The translations under genes and the position numbers were made by a program. A stretch of 64,000 nt of DNA from Taenia hydatigena. Taxonomy: Eukaryota > Platyhelminthes > Cestoda > Cyclophyllidea > Taeniidae. This document shows, one piece after another, positions 11,397-23,510 of the stretch. Each line of letters begins with the position of its first letter. The first letter of the stretch is position 1. The DNA is taken from NCBI GenBank assembly GCA_036345935.2, contig JADWOT020000001.1, positions 34,143,412 to 34,207,411 of the forward strand, given 5' to 3'. The notes under the pieces were generated by a model, which saw only the letters and a program-made list of their open reading frames with translations, searched no databases and was not told the origin of the DNA.

Positions 11397-11761
11397 CCCA
11401 CATTGATTTGCAGGTGTCGATCACCTTCACGAAAGATGAGCACTTGTACGAAATCCGCCTAACATCTTGTTGGTTGGTGGGGTGTAAGCTACGTTTTCAG
11501 ATGGCAGTTTTCGGTTACGATGCCTGCACATCCCACGACACGTAGACGCAGTGGCACAGTAGCTAACTTCGTAATTACTTCCTGATTTGAGCCTCAACCA
11601 CATTGACAGTTGTTCCATTTAGTAAAGCGCTACCCGACCTTCTACCTTGTGTGGTAGCTGTCATGGCATGACTTGTAATTGTCTGAACTTACCTGACCTG
11701 CCAGTAACCCCAATGCAATTGTGAAAACGGGTTCGATTCTGCTGGGATAGTTGATCATGAT

Positions 11762-11946
11762 TGTAGCGTCCCGAGGCTCCCTTAAGGCAAAAGAAGGCAA
11801 AGTGGCAGGATAGAATATATATATTCACCGGACAGAGGGAAAACGGCTGCTGGCGTGGCCCAGAGGCCAGCCCACGCAGCTAGGGCAATATGGCCACCTC
11901 TGTGACCTTGACAGAAACCGGCAGTTCTAACAAACAAAGTACTACA
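11762..11946 (+). mobile_element. Solo LTR (185 bp) with 5-bp target duplication ATGAT
   Basis: The same element, with intact TG...CA ends (TGTAGCG to AGTACTACA). Target duplications ATGAT are at 11757-11761 and 11947-11951. The empty site in duplicon D copy 2 has a single ATGAT at 34141-34145. Insertion is therefore younger than the duplication. Confidence 0.85.
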
Positions 11947-12211
11947 ATGATAGAGGTGGGAGCGCTCGACAATTTAACAGGATTTTTTTGTGTGGAATAA
12001 TGTAAACTTTTTGATTCTTTCTGTGAGGAGACATGAGAAGGCTAAAAGAGTATGAGGCATGTTTACTGAGTCACGGGTAATGTTAGGGCTAAGAATCGCA
12101 TCCTCAAACTCCCACTCTTGTGAGTTTGTCAATGCGGTCCCTCATCTCTCTCCTCCCCCTCCTCCTCCTCCTCCTCCGCCTAATAATCCCACTTCCAAAT
12201 CAGCTCCTTAT

Positions 12212-12308
12212 TGTAGGATCCGAAGGCTCCCTTAAAGGCAAAAGAAGGCAAAATATCAGGATAGAATGCATATATTCAACAGACAGAGGAAAATGAGTTG
12301 CTGGAACG
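12212..12308 (+). mobile_element. Truncated old LTR fragment
   Basis: The 5' half of the same LTR family, from TGTAGGATCCGAAGGC to about GTTGCTGGAACGCC. It also occurs in copy 2 at 34402-34500, so it was inserted and truncated before the duplication. It is more diverged than the full-length copies. Confidence 0.65.
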
Positions 12309-12399
12309 CCTTTCACCGATGACTGTATCATCTCACACTTTATTTTTGACTTCTTGTTCCTTCTCTCCTTTTATTGAATGAGATTTGACTATTCGTAGA

Positions 12400-15300
12400 C
12401 TTGCGTGTTACAATGCTCTGTTGACATTATCTCCTGTAGATCGCATTATGCACCACTTCACAGACTGCATCTTGTAGCGATCTTTGAATCTTTCTTTCCA
12501 AGTATTTCTTTTCTTATTCGCATTTGTGTGTGGCGCGTTTGGCATTTATGCGTTTGCTTCTGCACTTGTACTTGTTGTCCTTTTTAGATCCTACGAATGT
12601 AGTGTGGTGGTGAAGCAGACCTCGAAGAATCTGTGGATTGGTGGACGGTGCAATATTGCCGAGTCAGCCGCGGAGGACTGTCATTCGTCCTGTAATGTGA
12701 ACCTCGACAGGTACGATACCGGTATGGTTGACAACGGCGTGGCGGTGTGGTGGGTGTCACTTTTGTGTCACAGGCATAAGGTGACGGCGTGAGCGCATGC
12801 TGGGGAGACGAGATGAGTGTGAGAATGGCGTTGAACCGTTAGGCAAGCTTATTGTCCTGTTGGGAAAGGGTGGTGAATTGCGCTTGTGATTGTGTTGATG
12901 TTAGTGTATAAAATGATGGGTAGTGACTCAAAGCTAGGCGTAGTTTGGGTCTTTTCTGCAAATTGGACTTTGTTTAGATTTGTGGTTAAAAGTGTACGTT
13001 ATCCATCATACTGTTTGCTTACTTTTCATTGTAAACAAATGCAGTGTTATGCTGTTTGCCGCATTGCTTATGTGTGAAACGCGGGGCGTAATTGTTGATA
13101 GTGGCGTGTGCCTTTTTGTGTGTTCGGGTGTGCTGAGGTTAGGTTATGTTAGTGAATGCGATTTACGGAAGGGAATGGGACAAGCTGTAGTTGATCAAGA
13201 AGAGCACTTGTTCGCATTCATTCGCTATGTTGTGCAGTTGTGAGAGAGCTTGCTATGAGCTGTTGTGGTGGTGTGTTGGATGGTGGGTTATTTGGTTGGG
13301 GAAGGACTGAGGCTAATGATGTCTGAGCTGCCAAAGAATGAGGAGAACGCACGAAGCACGTGGCGGCTTAACTTGGTACTAAAGACGTTGTGGGCTGAAA
13401 GTGCGGAAGGAATGGATTCGTTGCGTGAAGGATAATGCGATTGACATGAAGGTATTGGTGAGCAGCGCTAGGCGTTGAGTTTGTCCTCGAAATTGGCACT
13501 TTGCACACGAGACTTGTGAGTACAGTCTTCGTGTATTGAGGTAGTAAGGCGATCATGGATGGTGGGTGGTGATGATGCAAATGAGCAACCTTGTTGGGGA
13601 ACAATTGCTCCACTGTCGTCACTGTCCACGACGCTGGCTATGGGAGGCTTATCAACGTCATGGCAGTTTGATGAGGCTGTCATCGGTCGCATGCATCGTT
13701 GTCGACGGTGGCAATGGTGAAGGGTATTGGTGTGACTTAGTATTGGGATGTGATATGGCTGCAGAAGGAACTGAGAATGGTCATTTGCCGCAATTCATAC
13801 TTGCTGCCATGGATTTACATGTATATGCAGTTTATCTCATGAGTAAATGATGCACTTGTTCGTGGAAAAGTGTTGCAGTGAGAGCGATTAATGTGTAGAA
13901 GAGACAATGCTTAATGACTTCATGACCACTTGCTTGTGTTTGTTTTTGATCGTGTCATGTGGGGATTTGTTTGTGAGTATGTGTTGTTGAAGGGCGATGT
14001 GGTAGTTGACGGTGCTGAGTGAGTGTACTGTCGCCACGTAGGGCAAGGGGTTGGGCTTGCCGTCGCGAGCTTGCGATGCGCCAGTAGGTTGGAGACTAGT
14101 GGTTATGTGGAGGCTTAATTGCTGTGTGGGTGTGATGGTCTTGGAAGTCCAACGTCATTGACAGGAGTCAGACTTTGTTTTTGCTTTTAGGTCAGTACTT
14201 GGTCTAGCAGCCGTAAAGAGGTGGGATGGTGAGCACATTTGGCCCATGTCCTACGGGATGCGATTTCGTTATGGGGAATGAGGAGGTGGAGAAGGATGCG
14301 ATCGCAGACGCGGCGCAATGATTAGGGGCAGCACTGAGGAGGACGGCGTGGGAAAGAGGAGACGAGGAGAGTGTAGTGCGTTGGTGGTTTGTTTGTATAC
14401 TTACTAATCAGATGCTTCACCGCTGTGCCTTCGTTGAGTCGTTGGAATGTTGAATGGACATGTATTTTGGCCAAGTATGGTGTCATTGTACTGCAAGCGA
14501 ATTGGTATTTGGAGCTAGAAGATTGTATTGCGTGCAGTGGGTTGGGGCTGTTGGGAGGTTGTTTGGTTGGATAGTCAGCCACTCAACAGGTTGAACGATA
14601 GCTACTAATGAAGACGCGACTTTGCTTCTCACTGCGTAGTTGGTCAGCTGGCTGGTGAGTTAAATGATGGGAGCACAAGAAGTGCATTGGACAGTGGAAT
14701 TGGGTGTGTGGGGAGCAACAAATGTCAGTGTGTCGTCGAGTAGGTGACTAGCCTATTGCCACGGTCACGTGTGGCAGTCGGTGCGTCGAGAATGTATCGA
14801 GATGATCGCACTACTGATGTGCTGGTCAACGAGGAAGATACGGAGGCCGCAGTATTAACGCACTGCGAGCAGAAGTGGGCGAGTTGGAATGACAAATGCA
14901 ACGTGCTCCCACCAAAGCTGACAAAAACGACTGTTCGAAGTCCGTATTTAGACCTTACTGGGGGTGGTGGGCCTGGAGCTGGAGATTCGACCTCTATGAG
15001 ACCTGAATTTGAGGATGGAGAAATTGCTGGCCATCATGCGTGTCCATAGCTAGTTGTGGAAGTCCTTAGTTAAAAGAAGCGTCATTTTATGAATGACGTG
15101 GCTAAACACAGTTTAATGGGGGTGGAGTCTCACTTTCATTCCTCCTTGCCGAGTTGCTCTCTCTTCGGAGCTGTCGAGACAGGTCTACCATGGTGTGAAT
15201 CCTGTATTTGCATGCAGTGCCTAGAGACTCTGGGTAGATATGACGGCTTGTTTAATGCTCACCTCAAACATTACTATGATTACATGCATGCACATTATCA

Positions 15301-15850
15301 GTTGTCCTCGTTCGCGGCCGCTGTAATCCTCATAATTTTACCGTCGTAAATTGTCACCAATCTGGACGCCTTATTGCCGCATTTTATGCCATCTTACAAA
15401 ATTTCTAAATTTCTTTTACGCCCTACATCTAGCGCATCATGTTTTGGTCGATATTACCAAAAATAAATATTGCATACGTTTTGTTATAACACACTACGTT
15501 TCTGCATACTTTGATGTAAAGGACGTCTAATCCAACTATCAACACACTTTAAACAGCGTTTTCGCCTGCTTTTGTTCAATGTCGTCACCTGGTAATTGCA
15601 CAACCTGTTTATTTCCTCACAGTGTTTTGTGACTGTTGTGCTTTTTTACGGTTTCCTTACCGCACCAAACAATAATGCATAACTTGCATGAGGTTGGGTG
15701 TAATTTGTTTGCATACTAAAACAGTATTTCCAAAGTATGTTGTTTGTCAGTTTTGCGTGTTTTGACCTTTTTACGCCCCGCATGGTTTCGCAGGTTTAGA
15801 TATTTTTTGTGCTAAAGATTTTTTAAATGCTGTATTCCCACAATGTCACT
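12400..15850. other. G+T-rich region, no recognised exon
   Basis: Long runs such as GTGTGTGGCGCGTTTGGC typify this stretch. Frames up to about 100 codons exist but are biased hydrophobic translations of G+T-rich DNA. The only frame with balanced composition is 14744-15049. Confidence 0.45.
14744..15049 (+). CDS. Candidate exon, unknown function
   Basis: About 100 codons stay open with mixed polar composition: YRDDRTTDVLVNEEDTEAAV, CEQKWASWNDKC, a glycine run LTGGGGPGAGD, then EFEDGEIAG and a stop. There is no ATG at the start and no clear flanking splice site. It may be an exon of the LITAF gene upstream region or chance. Confidence 0.25.
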   Translation: MTSLLPRSRVAVGASRMYRDDRTTDVLVNEEDTEAAVLTHCEQKWASWNDKCNVLPPKLTKTTVRSPYLDLTGGGGPGAGDSTSMRPEFEDGEIAGHHACP

Positions 15851-15904
15851 TTGGCATTACCGAATAAGAGGTTTTGCCCACTGCACGCCATCCATGCTTG
15901 AAAG

Positions 15905-15950
15905 TAGCACCACCTTATGTTGAGACAGTCCCTCCTGGTGGGAGTTATTT
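15905..15950 (+). CDS. Possible 5' exon of the LITAF gene
   Basis: Within the frame APPYVETVPPGGSYFVGPLF, a tag acceptor precedes CACCACC, and a GTGGGA donor would leave one base in phase with the exon at 16418. Proline-rich PPY segments are usual upstream of a LITAF domain. The donor is weak, so this is tentative. Confidence 0.3.
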
Positions 15951-16417
15951 TGTAGGACCTCTATTTGTTATGGGTTCACCTGGTGTTGTGGCTCTTAGTT
16001 CCTCCTCTGGAGCAGCCTAATTGTGTGAAGTGTTTTTGGATTAATCGTTTTCTATTATCGCCAAATGAAAATGAATGCACCCTATGCCTATGTGCGCATG
16101 CACCCAAACACGAGCGCTGCTAGCCAAGCGTACTTGCATGTTGCGGTTTTGTGATGAAATGGCTAAATTTTTCCTTCATTCCGTCATGAAAGTCTTCAGC
16201 TTATCCAATTTACAAAGTTTATAAGATGTTCCTGAGCGTTGCCGTGCCTGGTGTCGAAATCTCCTCGGTTAATAATGCCCTTTTAGTCAATATCACTTAA
16301 CCCATCCTTAACATCTTCAAAAAGTCATTTTTCATTTGGTTTTGTATTGACATGAGTAGTGTGTTGGAAGAGGAGTTGGTTGTATCTTTTACGCAGACAT
16401 GATATTTTTTATTCTAG

Positions 16418-18114
16418 ATGGTCCTAATCCTCCACAAAAACCATGTACGGAACAACCCAGTAAGTACTTTTGAACAGATGAAGTGGCTTTTACCTTTTTC
16501 CCGTCCTCCAACTTTATGCGGCAATTGTTGTTACAGTTCACTTTTCACCTACTCACTTTAACTCATTGTAACAGCTTCTGTTGCCAGGGTTAATTCCTTT
16601 GCTCAAGCGCATGGTGTAACTCATGTTTGGTTTCTCCGATTTGCACCATTCTAACGAAATTGTCTATGACCCCAAAAGTTGTGGATGTGCAATTGTCCCA
16701 AAGGTTAGGATTAAATTGAACCATTATGACATTGTTAGCGTCACTAGAATAGACTCACTTTGTACACTATGGCGCACAAAACACTTATTACTATTTGTCA
16801 AATCTCTACCCTCCTCTCTACCTTCTACCTCTTTGTTGGCCTGACAATATTTCACCAAGGTGTGCCATTGTCACGTCTCGTCAGTTTTGTCCTCAACTAG
16901 GAGAAGGATTGGGTGCCTTTTTATTGCATTATCGTATCATACAATGCGTTCCAAACGGGGGTGCCTAATCATAGTTTAAGATGAGACCCTCTAGTGGATG
17001 CACTGGTTTACTTTCCTTTACTGCGACTGATTATCACTGTTGTAATAGATCTTGCATTTCTCCATCCTGCGGCAAACTTTAACCAAGCATGAATGAGGGG
17101 CTCTTCATCTTTTGTTGTTCACATCAGAGCGTTGCTACATGTTCTGAATTATTAAGATTTGTCGCACGCTTGTGGTTTCGCTGTCTATTAACACTGTCTT
17201 CTAGCAGCTGTGGTATACACCTCTGCCGCACTGGGCGCCGGTCCTTCGCAATTCTTCTGTCCAAAATGTCGGAAAGAAGTGCTAACCAACGTCACCTATG
17301 AGTCGGGTTCCCTGACATGGATTTTGGCTGTTCTAATCTGCATCATCGGGTAGGTTACTTTGCACTGTTTCACCTCATTCACGTAATTTGCTCCTTCGCC
17401 TAGAGTTTTTTTCCACGCCTTGGTGAAGCCTGGCTGTATGAATGTCAAAATAGTTTACGACAACTCTCCTTGTCTGCGTAAACGATTTATTGCTGGGTGT
17501 GGGGGGACCTCTTTGCTTAAGTGGCCTCTCAGGAGTGTTAAGTGCCTTCATGTTAGATTATCATAGCCTCTAGAAGCCCGAGTATGAGGATACTGAGTCA
17601 ATGTCTTGAACCATTCCTTCGCACAAATGTGGACACTCTGCCTCGCCTGTGGAGGTTGGTTGCACTACATGGTCGCGTCAACATTTAGCCTACACTCTGC
17701 GTGGCCTTTTGAGGTGGCGCGTTCGTGGTTTGGGGTTAGCTTTACACTTGACAGATTTGCTCAGCATCTTGTTTTGCTTATTGCTTCCACAGATTATAGG
17801 AGCTCTAGGAGCCTAGACACGTTACGTTGTTTAGACGACGCAAGCCAACTTGATGGCGGCTACTGCTTTTGGCATTGCTCAAATAAGTATTTCGCAATGT
17901 CGCATGAAGTTCCATTGTTTGAGGAGGAGCACTCATGGCTTCACTTTTGTCTTCTGTTGACCATGCTGGGCTGCCCTTACGAATTCAATCTATTGCTCCT
18001 TTTAGTGGTGTTCTGGGCTGTTGTTTGATTCCGTTTTGCTGCGACTGCGATAAGAACGCGGTGCACATCTGTCCGTATTGCAAACGAACCCTTGGAAAAT
18101 ACACTCGCTTATGA
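16418..18114 (+). CDS. LITAF-domain (SIMPLE-like) membrane protein, 5' end missing
   Basis: LITAF-domain proteins are small monotopic proteins of late endosomes and lysosomes that bind zinc through two CPxC knuckles joined by a membrane-inserted helix. Exons that join in phase are 16418-16459, 17205-17349 and 18006-18114. The first gives a proline-rich stretch, GPNPPQKPCTEQP. The second gives FFCPKCRKEV, then TYESGSLTW and the start of the helix. The third gives GCCLIPFCCDCDKN, the second knuckle CPYC, and LGKYTRL before TGA at 18112-18114. Every zinc-binding cysteine expected in the family is present. Splice sites are TTCTAG/GTAAGT, TTCTAG/GTAGGT and TTTTAG. The start codon exon is not certain; a candidate lies at 15905-15950. 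The 140-codon frame at 17606-18028 lies mostly in intron 2 and is not a separate gene. Confidence 0.88.
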
Positions 18115-18288
18115 ACTACCCACACCATCTCCCTGCCTTCTTCCCTTCTTTCCGTGGACAAGGCTATTCACATCTCATGCATAAGGAAACTTGGATTCTT
18201 TGCTTCTTTCCACGCTCATATTTTCTTGCTTTTTGGGTACCTGATATTTGAAAAGAGACATTTGTTGCTTGATTAATGCAAACTATGG

Positions 18289-19688
18289 TTGGCAATTTTG
18301 CAATGCTACCCATCTTTCACTGTGCCTTCTTTTGTGGCTGTGGCACTTCAGTTGGGCGCATACGTTGTGTGCCCAGTCCTCTGTCCAGTGGAGATCGCAT
18401 GTGTAGACACTTATACTCACATATCCGCGCTTTCTCACCAAAATTCTCATCAAATGTCTCGGTTTTCCTATTAATCACCCTAAAACCATGAATTGCATTG
18501 GTGAGTAGTGCATAATCGTGATCAAGTGCATGCTGGGTGTGATCCTATGCATGGGGTGATCATTCCAAAAATAGCCAGTCATGCTCATGTGCGATTCATT
18601 GACGCAGGCGGTACTTGCGTCTTGGTGAGATGGGAGCTACGCAGACCAGGGTGGGTATTTCTGAAGGGGTTGGTGACTGACGCGCTGTGCCTTGAGTCGA
18701 TTCACACGGCTCTTCCGTGAGTGGCTGTGCTCACATGGACTGAGAGAATCTGCATGCGTGTGTGCGTCTTCAAATCACTGAATCGACGGCAGCAGGCATT
18801 GGTCCACTGGACGTCGCCCTGTTGCATCCAGACAAAGGTATCCGAATAAGCACAATATGACTACTCAGTGAGAAATTCTAAAATAGTGTAAGTCCTTTTG
18901 CCCTTTCCAAGGGGACGAGAGGTGTGCGATCACTAGGCGGCTACGCTTTTAAGCGTGGTCATTTGGCTGTGGTTGGCTGGGTTGTTGTGCGGCATGTTTA
19001 GCCACGTCAGCTGAGTTGGAGATGTCACTCAAGTGGTCAGCAGTAGCAGGATACATATGCGATTTCCCTTCAAAAGGAGCCTTGGTCAACCCATCGCTGA
19101 CAGCTCAACATTCGTCACGCCCAAAAGTCCCGCAAGACAGTTTCGCTTCTCGCAGTACATTATTCAAAGCTGTAGTTTAATCTGTTCGCATCGTGTGTTT
19201 TAACAAATGGAAGTCGCAACCTGCCAGTTGATTGTGGTCAGCCCTATTGCATACATCTTCCTGGCAATGTCCTCATTGCAGTGCTTACAGCAAAAGGTTA
19301 TTTTACAAAGCAATGTTAGGCATGTCCTAGGATTACGCTCTCCAGAAAGGCTATAATGATTCAGCTCTGAGAGTTGATTGAGGCGACCACATTAATGTCA
19401 GGATCTTTTACTTACAAAGGATGAGTAGTTGAAAGTAGGGAAACTCTCTATCCAAGAAATTTTCGTAACGACTTTTCATTGTGGGTTTCACTGTAGTAGT
19501 AGTAGTTTTTTTGCAGGAAACGTTTTTTCTTGCTTTTTAGACTTGCGAGGACACAAGGCAAAAAGCTTTTGCTGCCTTTTTCAGCTGACCACTGTCCCGC
19601 TGCCTGATTCCCCTCTGCTGTCCTCCGTGCAAGGATGTGGAGCATCTCTGTCTCATCTGAGGTCGCTTCTTGCGCTCTTACTGGCGCT
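18289..19688 (+). pseudogene. Degenerate second LITAF-domain copy
   Basis: Downstream of the intact gene, 19585-19688 follows a TTTTTCAG acceptor and reads CLIPLCCPPCKDVEHLC in the frame of a LITAF last exon. It has TGA at 19586-19588 in place of glycine, and the second knuckle is destroyed, with TGA at 19658-19660 where the last cysteine should be. At about 18350-18430 a frame with LGAYVVCPVLCPVEI and DTYTH resembles the first knuckle exon, with one extra residue inside it. The exon order is conserved. This looks like a tandem duplicate that has died. The second half is convincing, the first half is less so. Confidence 0.6.
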
Positions 19689-20299
19689 TTTGATTCCTGC
19701 GGCAGGTTTTGCCCTTTGATGGCAATCCTGTTGCTCCTCACCCACTATACACTTCACTTGTGCCTTTTGCTTTAGCCTTCACTATGCGCAACTATTTCTC
19801 CATCCCATCTGGTGCGATCACACTGGTTCCCTTGGTGCTGTGGTAGTGTGTAATGAAAGTCGAGTGTACCGTGTTAATGGGTGCTGGGACCTGAGTACAG
19901 CGTGTTTTCGTCCAATCGCTTTTAGTTTTGGTGAAATATAACAAGCCAGAATATGGATGGCTTGATTTACTCGAAATGGCTCTACTTGTGGGACACATAT
20001 TCAGACATCTGTGCAGCTGAGTTTGGGAGGCAATGCGACATTTTTAAAAGGCTTTTGAAATGTTAGCATGATCAGTATCTCGTAGTGCATTACACAAAGA
20101 AGGGAAAAGAGCTGCTTTTCTGTGCTGAGGTGCATTATCAAAATTGGTTGCCCTTGAGGAGTTCCTGTATCCCCTGCTTGGTTTCATATCCCTCAAACGT
20201 GTTCTTGTGTACATTGCGATGTAACTGTTTTTATTCGCAGTCAACCTTAGTTGACTGTATTCATCAATTAAGAGCAACAAGGAAAGGAATGAGTTGGCA

Positions 20300-22690
20300 T
20301 AGTATCAGAATGAAGATTCGCGACTCAGCTTAAAGACTAGTCTTTCGATGGCATGACCAGTCCTAATGTGCAATTGACGTCCGATTCTCGAGATTACAGA
20401 TTTCCATTTGCTTGGATGCAGTCACATGGATTCCCATCATGTCTACGGAACAGTGGAGAAGGTTCTGCTCTGTTCTGTTCTTTCCTATCTCTTCCACAAA
20501 TGCACTCTCATGAAATTGAGGTTGGCAGTGGTAGAGGTGTTCTAGGAACACCGCACTGAATGGCAGAAGCAGTAGTTAACATTAATTAGAACTGCTTACT
20601 TGACTGATTTGCATTAATAAATGCTGGTTCCTGTTCAAGACTAGAGCTCTGGCTTGACTCACCCAAGGTGGACGATCTTCAAGATGTTGACTTCCTGAAC
20701 ATATCCCTTCCACATGCCGCACCACTCATCAGAGCTGGATTTTTGAGCTTTCAGTGACCTCACCTACGTCCATCGCTCCTACCTTCGGACTTGGATAAAC
20801 TTGCACCGTAATGATGAAAGCTGGCAGTCATGCCACTTTTGAAACCTTTTTGCCTGCAGAAACATAACCGCAGAAATTGGAGTAATGAAGATGCTACGAG
20901 ACATGCCTAGTCTCTACGGTGTAAAATTACTCCGCCTCCCTATTGGGTCTTCAAATCCCTTTCTATTCTTGCGCTACTGTTGGTTTCGTTCAAATTGCCA
21001 TCATTCATATCCCCTTACACCAACGTTTCCAAATGCCACTTCTGTGTCCACCAAATACTCGTGCTTAAGCCACCTCTGCCAGGCGTCAAAGCCAAAACTT
21101 AGCCAAGATTCCTCTTGCACAACACAGTGAAAATCTACAGAGCCGCCGCATTACGGATCTTTTTCATAAGAGTCGCTTAAGTTTAATGAATGCACCTACT
21201 TTGCCTTTGCTGTTAGAGACAGCAGCTTCACTTATGGACTAAGGCAAGCCTAAGTGGTTGAGGAGTGAGAGAGTTAAGAGGCTGTAGAATTAGGATTGGG
21301 TACAACAGAACCTCTGAACTCATCACTGCTAAATACCTGATCATGTCTCGCTTAGGAGGAGAGGGGCTTACTTAATCAGGTGTGAAGCTCTCATTCCTGA
21401 TATTCGTCGGTGTTTCAAGAGACAAACAAGCAATGCGTGCCTCAAGAATAGTTCATGCTAACACATTTAATTACACTGAATCGTGCGGAAGGATAAGTGG
21501 TTCATTGATGTAAGACTGCATAGAAAGGCGATGGTTCATGACATGCACATAGGACCGACCTCGTCGCTCTTTCCCTCAACCTTCGTAGTCCCTCTGTCAA
21601 GCCAAATCGTGATCTTGACTAGCCCATTCTAGCTACTTATAGTCCATCAGGACAGTTGACATATTGCACAAACCTTAGACACAGCCGCCTATGTGCCCCG
21701 CTTTCATTCCTTACACCAGCGCACTGGCAGTTGAATGCGATGACTGCCGACACAAAATTTCCAAATACCCGGTTCTGTTTAGTCATTTCGTCTGACATTT
21801 TTTGTCCTTTGAGTGGCTCCACCCGAATCGGGTGTGACGGAGGCTCCTTTTAAGACAAAGCGCGATGAATGGGTGTGAGCATGCTGTCAATTACCGCAAG
21901 TCGCCTAGTCACAATTTCTTTGATGCCCTGAGTTGTGCCAATCACATTAAGTTAGGCGGTAATGAATCGAAGTAGATGCCAAGCTATGGAGCAAGCAAAG
22001 AGAAAAAGACCTCATCAACATACTGGGGACCAAACCTAAACAGAAACCAAGTTCACTTTGTGCGTTTGCCCATTCCTGCATCTTTGGCCTTTGTTAGTGA
22101 AAAGAGCAGAAGTCAAAAAAAAGACTAAAATTCAGACTAGGCGGAAAGAGGAGCCCAGAAAAAACTGGCATGATTCCAATGTTTAAATATTTACTTTTAA
22201 AGGAACCGTCCAGAACCCATGTATAAAAAGAATTTTCATAGTAAAGATTTAAAGGGAATCATTATTATTATAACAAGGCACCCAATACGTTCCCATGCCC
22301 AACTCAAAGCGTTTCAAAAATGTATGTTGGATTAGGGAGAATATTTGGTGCCCAATACAAACTCAATCTTTTCCCATTTTCACATCCCATCCAATAGCTT
22401 AGTGCGGTGATACTTAATTCCGATTTCTATATTTATTCTCATTATCGTGAACACTTCGAGAATAAGAGTTACTTTACTCATAAACATGCATTGTCGTAGC
22501 TGGCTGCTCCTATGATGCGGTAGTTAAAAGAAGAGAGGAGCACTAGAACGACTTATTAGAGCAATCTTGAAAGCCCGGTGGAGGAAGGAGGCATGTCTGA
22601 GAAGGCAAGAGCTTTGAGTGTAACTCCCCCATACTCATTGCAATGCCGTCTGCGGATTGTAGACTAGAGGAAAGACGAGTGTAATCTGCA
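20300..22690. other. No recognised gene
   Basis: Frames here are short and without recognisable motifs. I see no repeat that matches another part of the window and no exon that I can support. Confidence 0.4.
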
Positions 22691-22779
22691 TCAAAGCTAC
22701 CAGCTGCATCCACCTCAGGTGATGTCCTCGTGGCATTGCCACATCAAGTGCTAATTTTCACTATCCATTTTGAAACTCT

Positions 22780-23060
22780 TCGTTTAAAAGAGAATGGGGT
22801 AAGCAGTGGTGCTTTATGTGGGTAGGTGAGTACGTGTGGGGAAGCTATGGTCGCCCGTAGGAGGTAGTCGGAATTAGTCGAATAAGTAATAGAAGGAAAC
22901 AGTAAATGCACTCGTAATCTACTAGAATTACCGATATGCACTGCGGTTGTCTCCTCTCAAGTTTGCTTTACTTCTTAGCACCGAACCATCACCCACCTGT
23001 CCCACTAGTCAAACGCTCTCGCATTCGATAACTTCATATTTTGCATAGAGTCGTCGGATT
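22780..23060. repeat. Dispersed repeat (partner at 42.0-42.24 kb)
   Basis: The stretch beginning GAATGGGGTAAGCAGTGG and running through TTGTCTCCTCTCAAGTT to the TAGTCGG motif matches about 42000-42243 in the same orientation. No coding pattern is visible. Confidence 0.65.
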
Positions 23061-23510
23061 GACATATGTGACAAGCCATGCAAAGGTGACTGCACAGCCA
23101 GTATGTTGGCATAGACACCAGCATTTTCTCAACCCACTTCAAAAACCTCTCTACGATTCTACCGCGTTGATTACTCCTCCTTAGGTAAGTAATTGTTAAG
23201 GCACTGTCCGCACGAAACTGCTCTAATCATATTATTTGGAGCAGCCGACCTCTCAGCAATCCGGCTACTCATAGTCACTCCAGCACCAAGTTAAGTCTCA
23301 TGCTTCCCTTAGTGAATTCTGTAGGGCTGGTTCAAGTAGCAAAATAACAGGCAAATGCAATGTTGCACTGCCTTTTATAATCTGTTTTGCATTAAAGCTA
23401 TCAGCTGCATCCACCTCTGGTGATGTCCTTGTGGCAGTTCTAGCTTTGTGGTGTCCACGATTAGAAATTAGCACCACCGACTGCTTTGATGTGGGAGTGT
23501 GTTTGCGTGG

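Larger units (their letters stand above)
6615..12380. repeat. Duplicon D, copy 1 (direct partner at 28.8-34.6 kb)
   Basis: About 5.8 kb matches 28815-34566 in order and orientation, 22.2 kb away. Shared landmarks are the ASPM-like exon, the proline/glycine-rich block at 7.69-8.01 kb, the CA-rich block near 9.0-9.3 kb, the AT-rich block at 10.0-11.2 kb and an old truncated LTR at 12.2 kb. Copy 1 differs by an 80-bp deletion in the ASPM exon, two solo LTR insertions and a replaced stretch at about 8.64-8.85 kb. Confidence 0.85.
11400..12400. promoter_or_regulatory. Strand-composition switch, possible divergent transcription start
   Basis: From 6.6 to about 11.4 kb the plus strand is rich in A and C. 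From about 12.4 to 18 kb it is rich in G and T. The left-hand recognised exons are on the minus strand and the right-hand LITAF gene is on the plus strand, so in both halves the sense strand is G+T rich. A divergent transcription boundary here is inference. No core promoter motif was identified. Confidence 0.25.

Noticed and set aside
11728..11751. tRNA B-box-like GGGTTCGATTCTGC
   Set aside because: No A-box, no acceptor-stem pairing and no cloverleaf could be built around it. It is simply conserved in both duplicon D copies.
11215..11946. A complete LTR retrotransposon between the two LTRs at 11.2 and 11.8 kb
   Set aside because: Each LTR has its own 5-bp target duplication, and the sequence between them is duplicon D text present in copy 2, so they are two separate solo LTRs.
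17606..18028. 140-codon open frame
   Set aside because: It overlaps intron 2 and part of the last exon of the LITAF gene in a different frame. Its composition reflects G+T-rich intron DNA.
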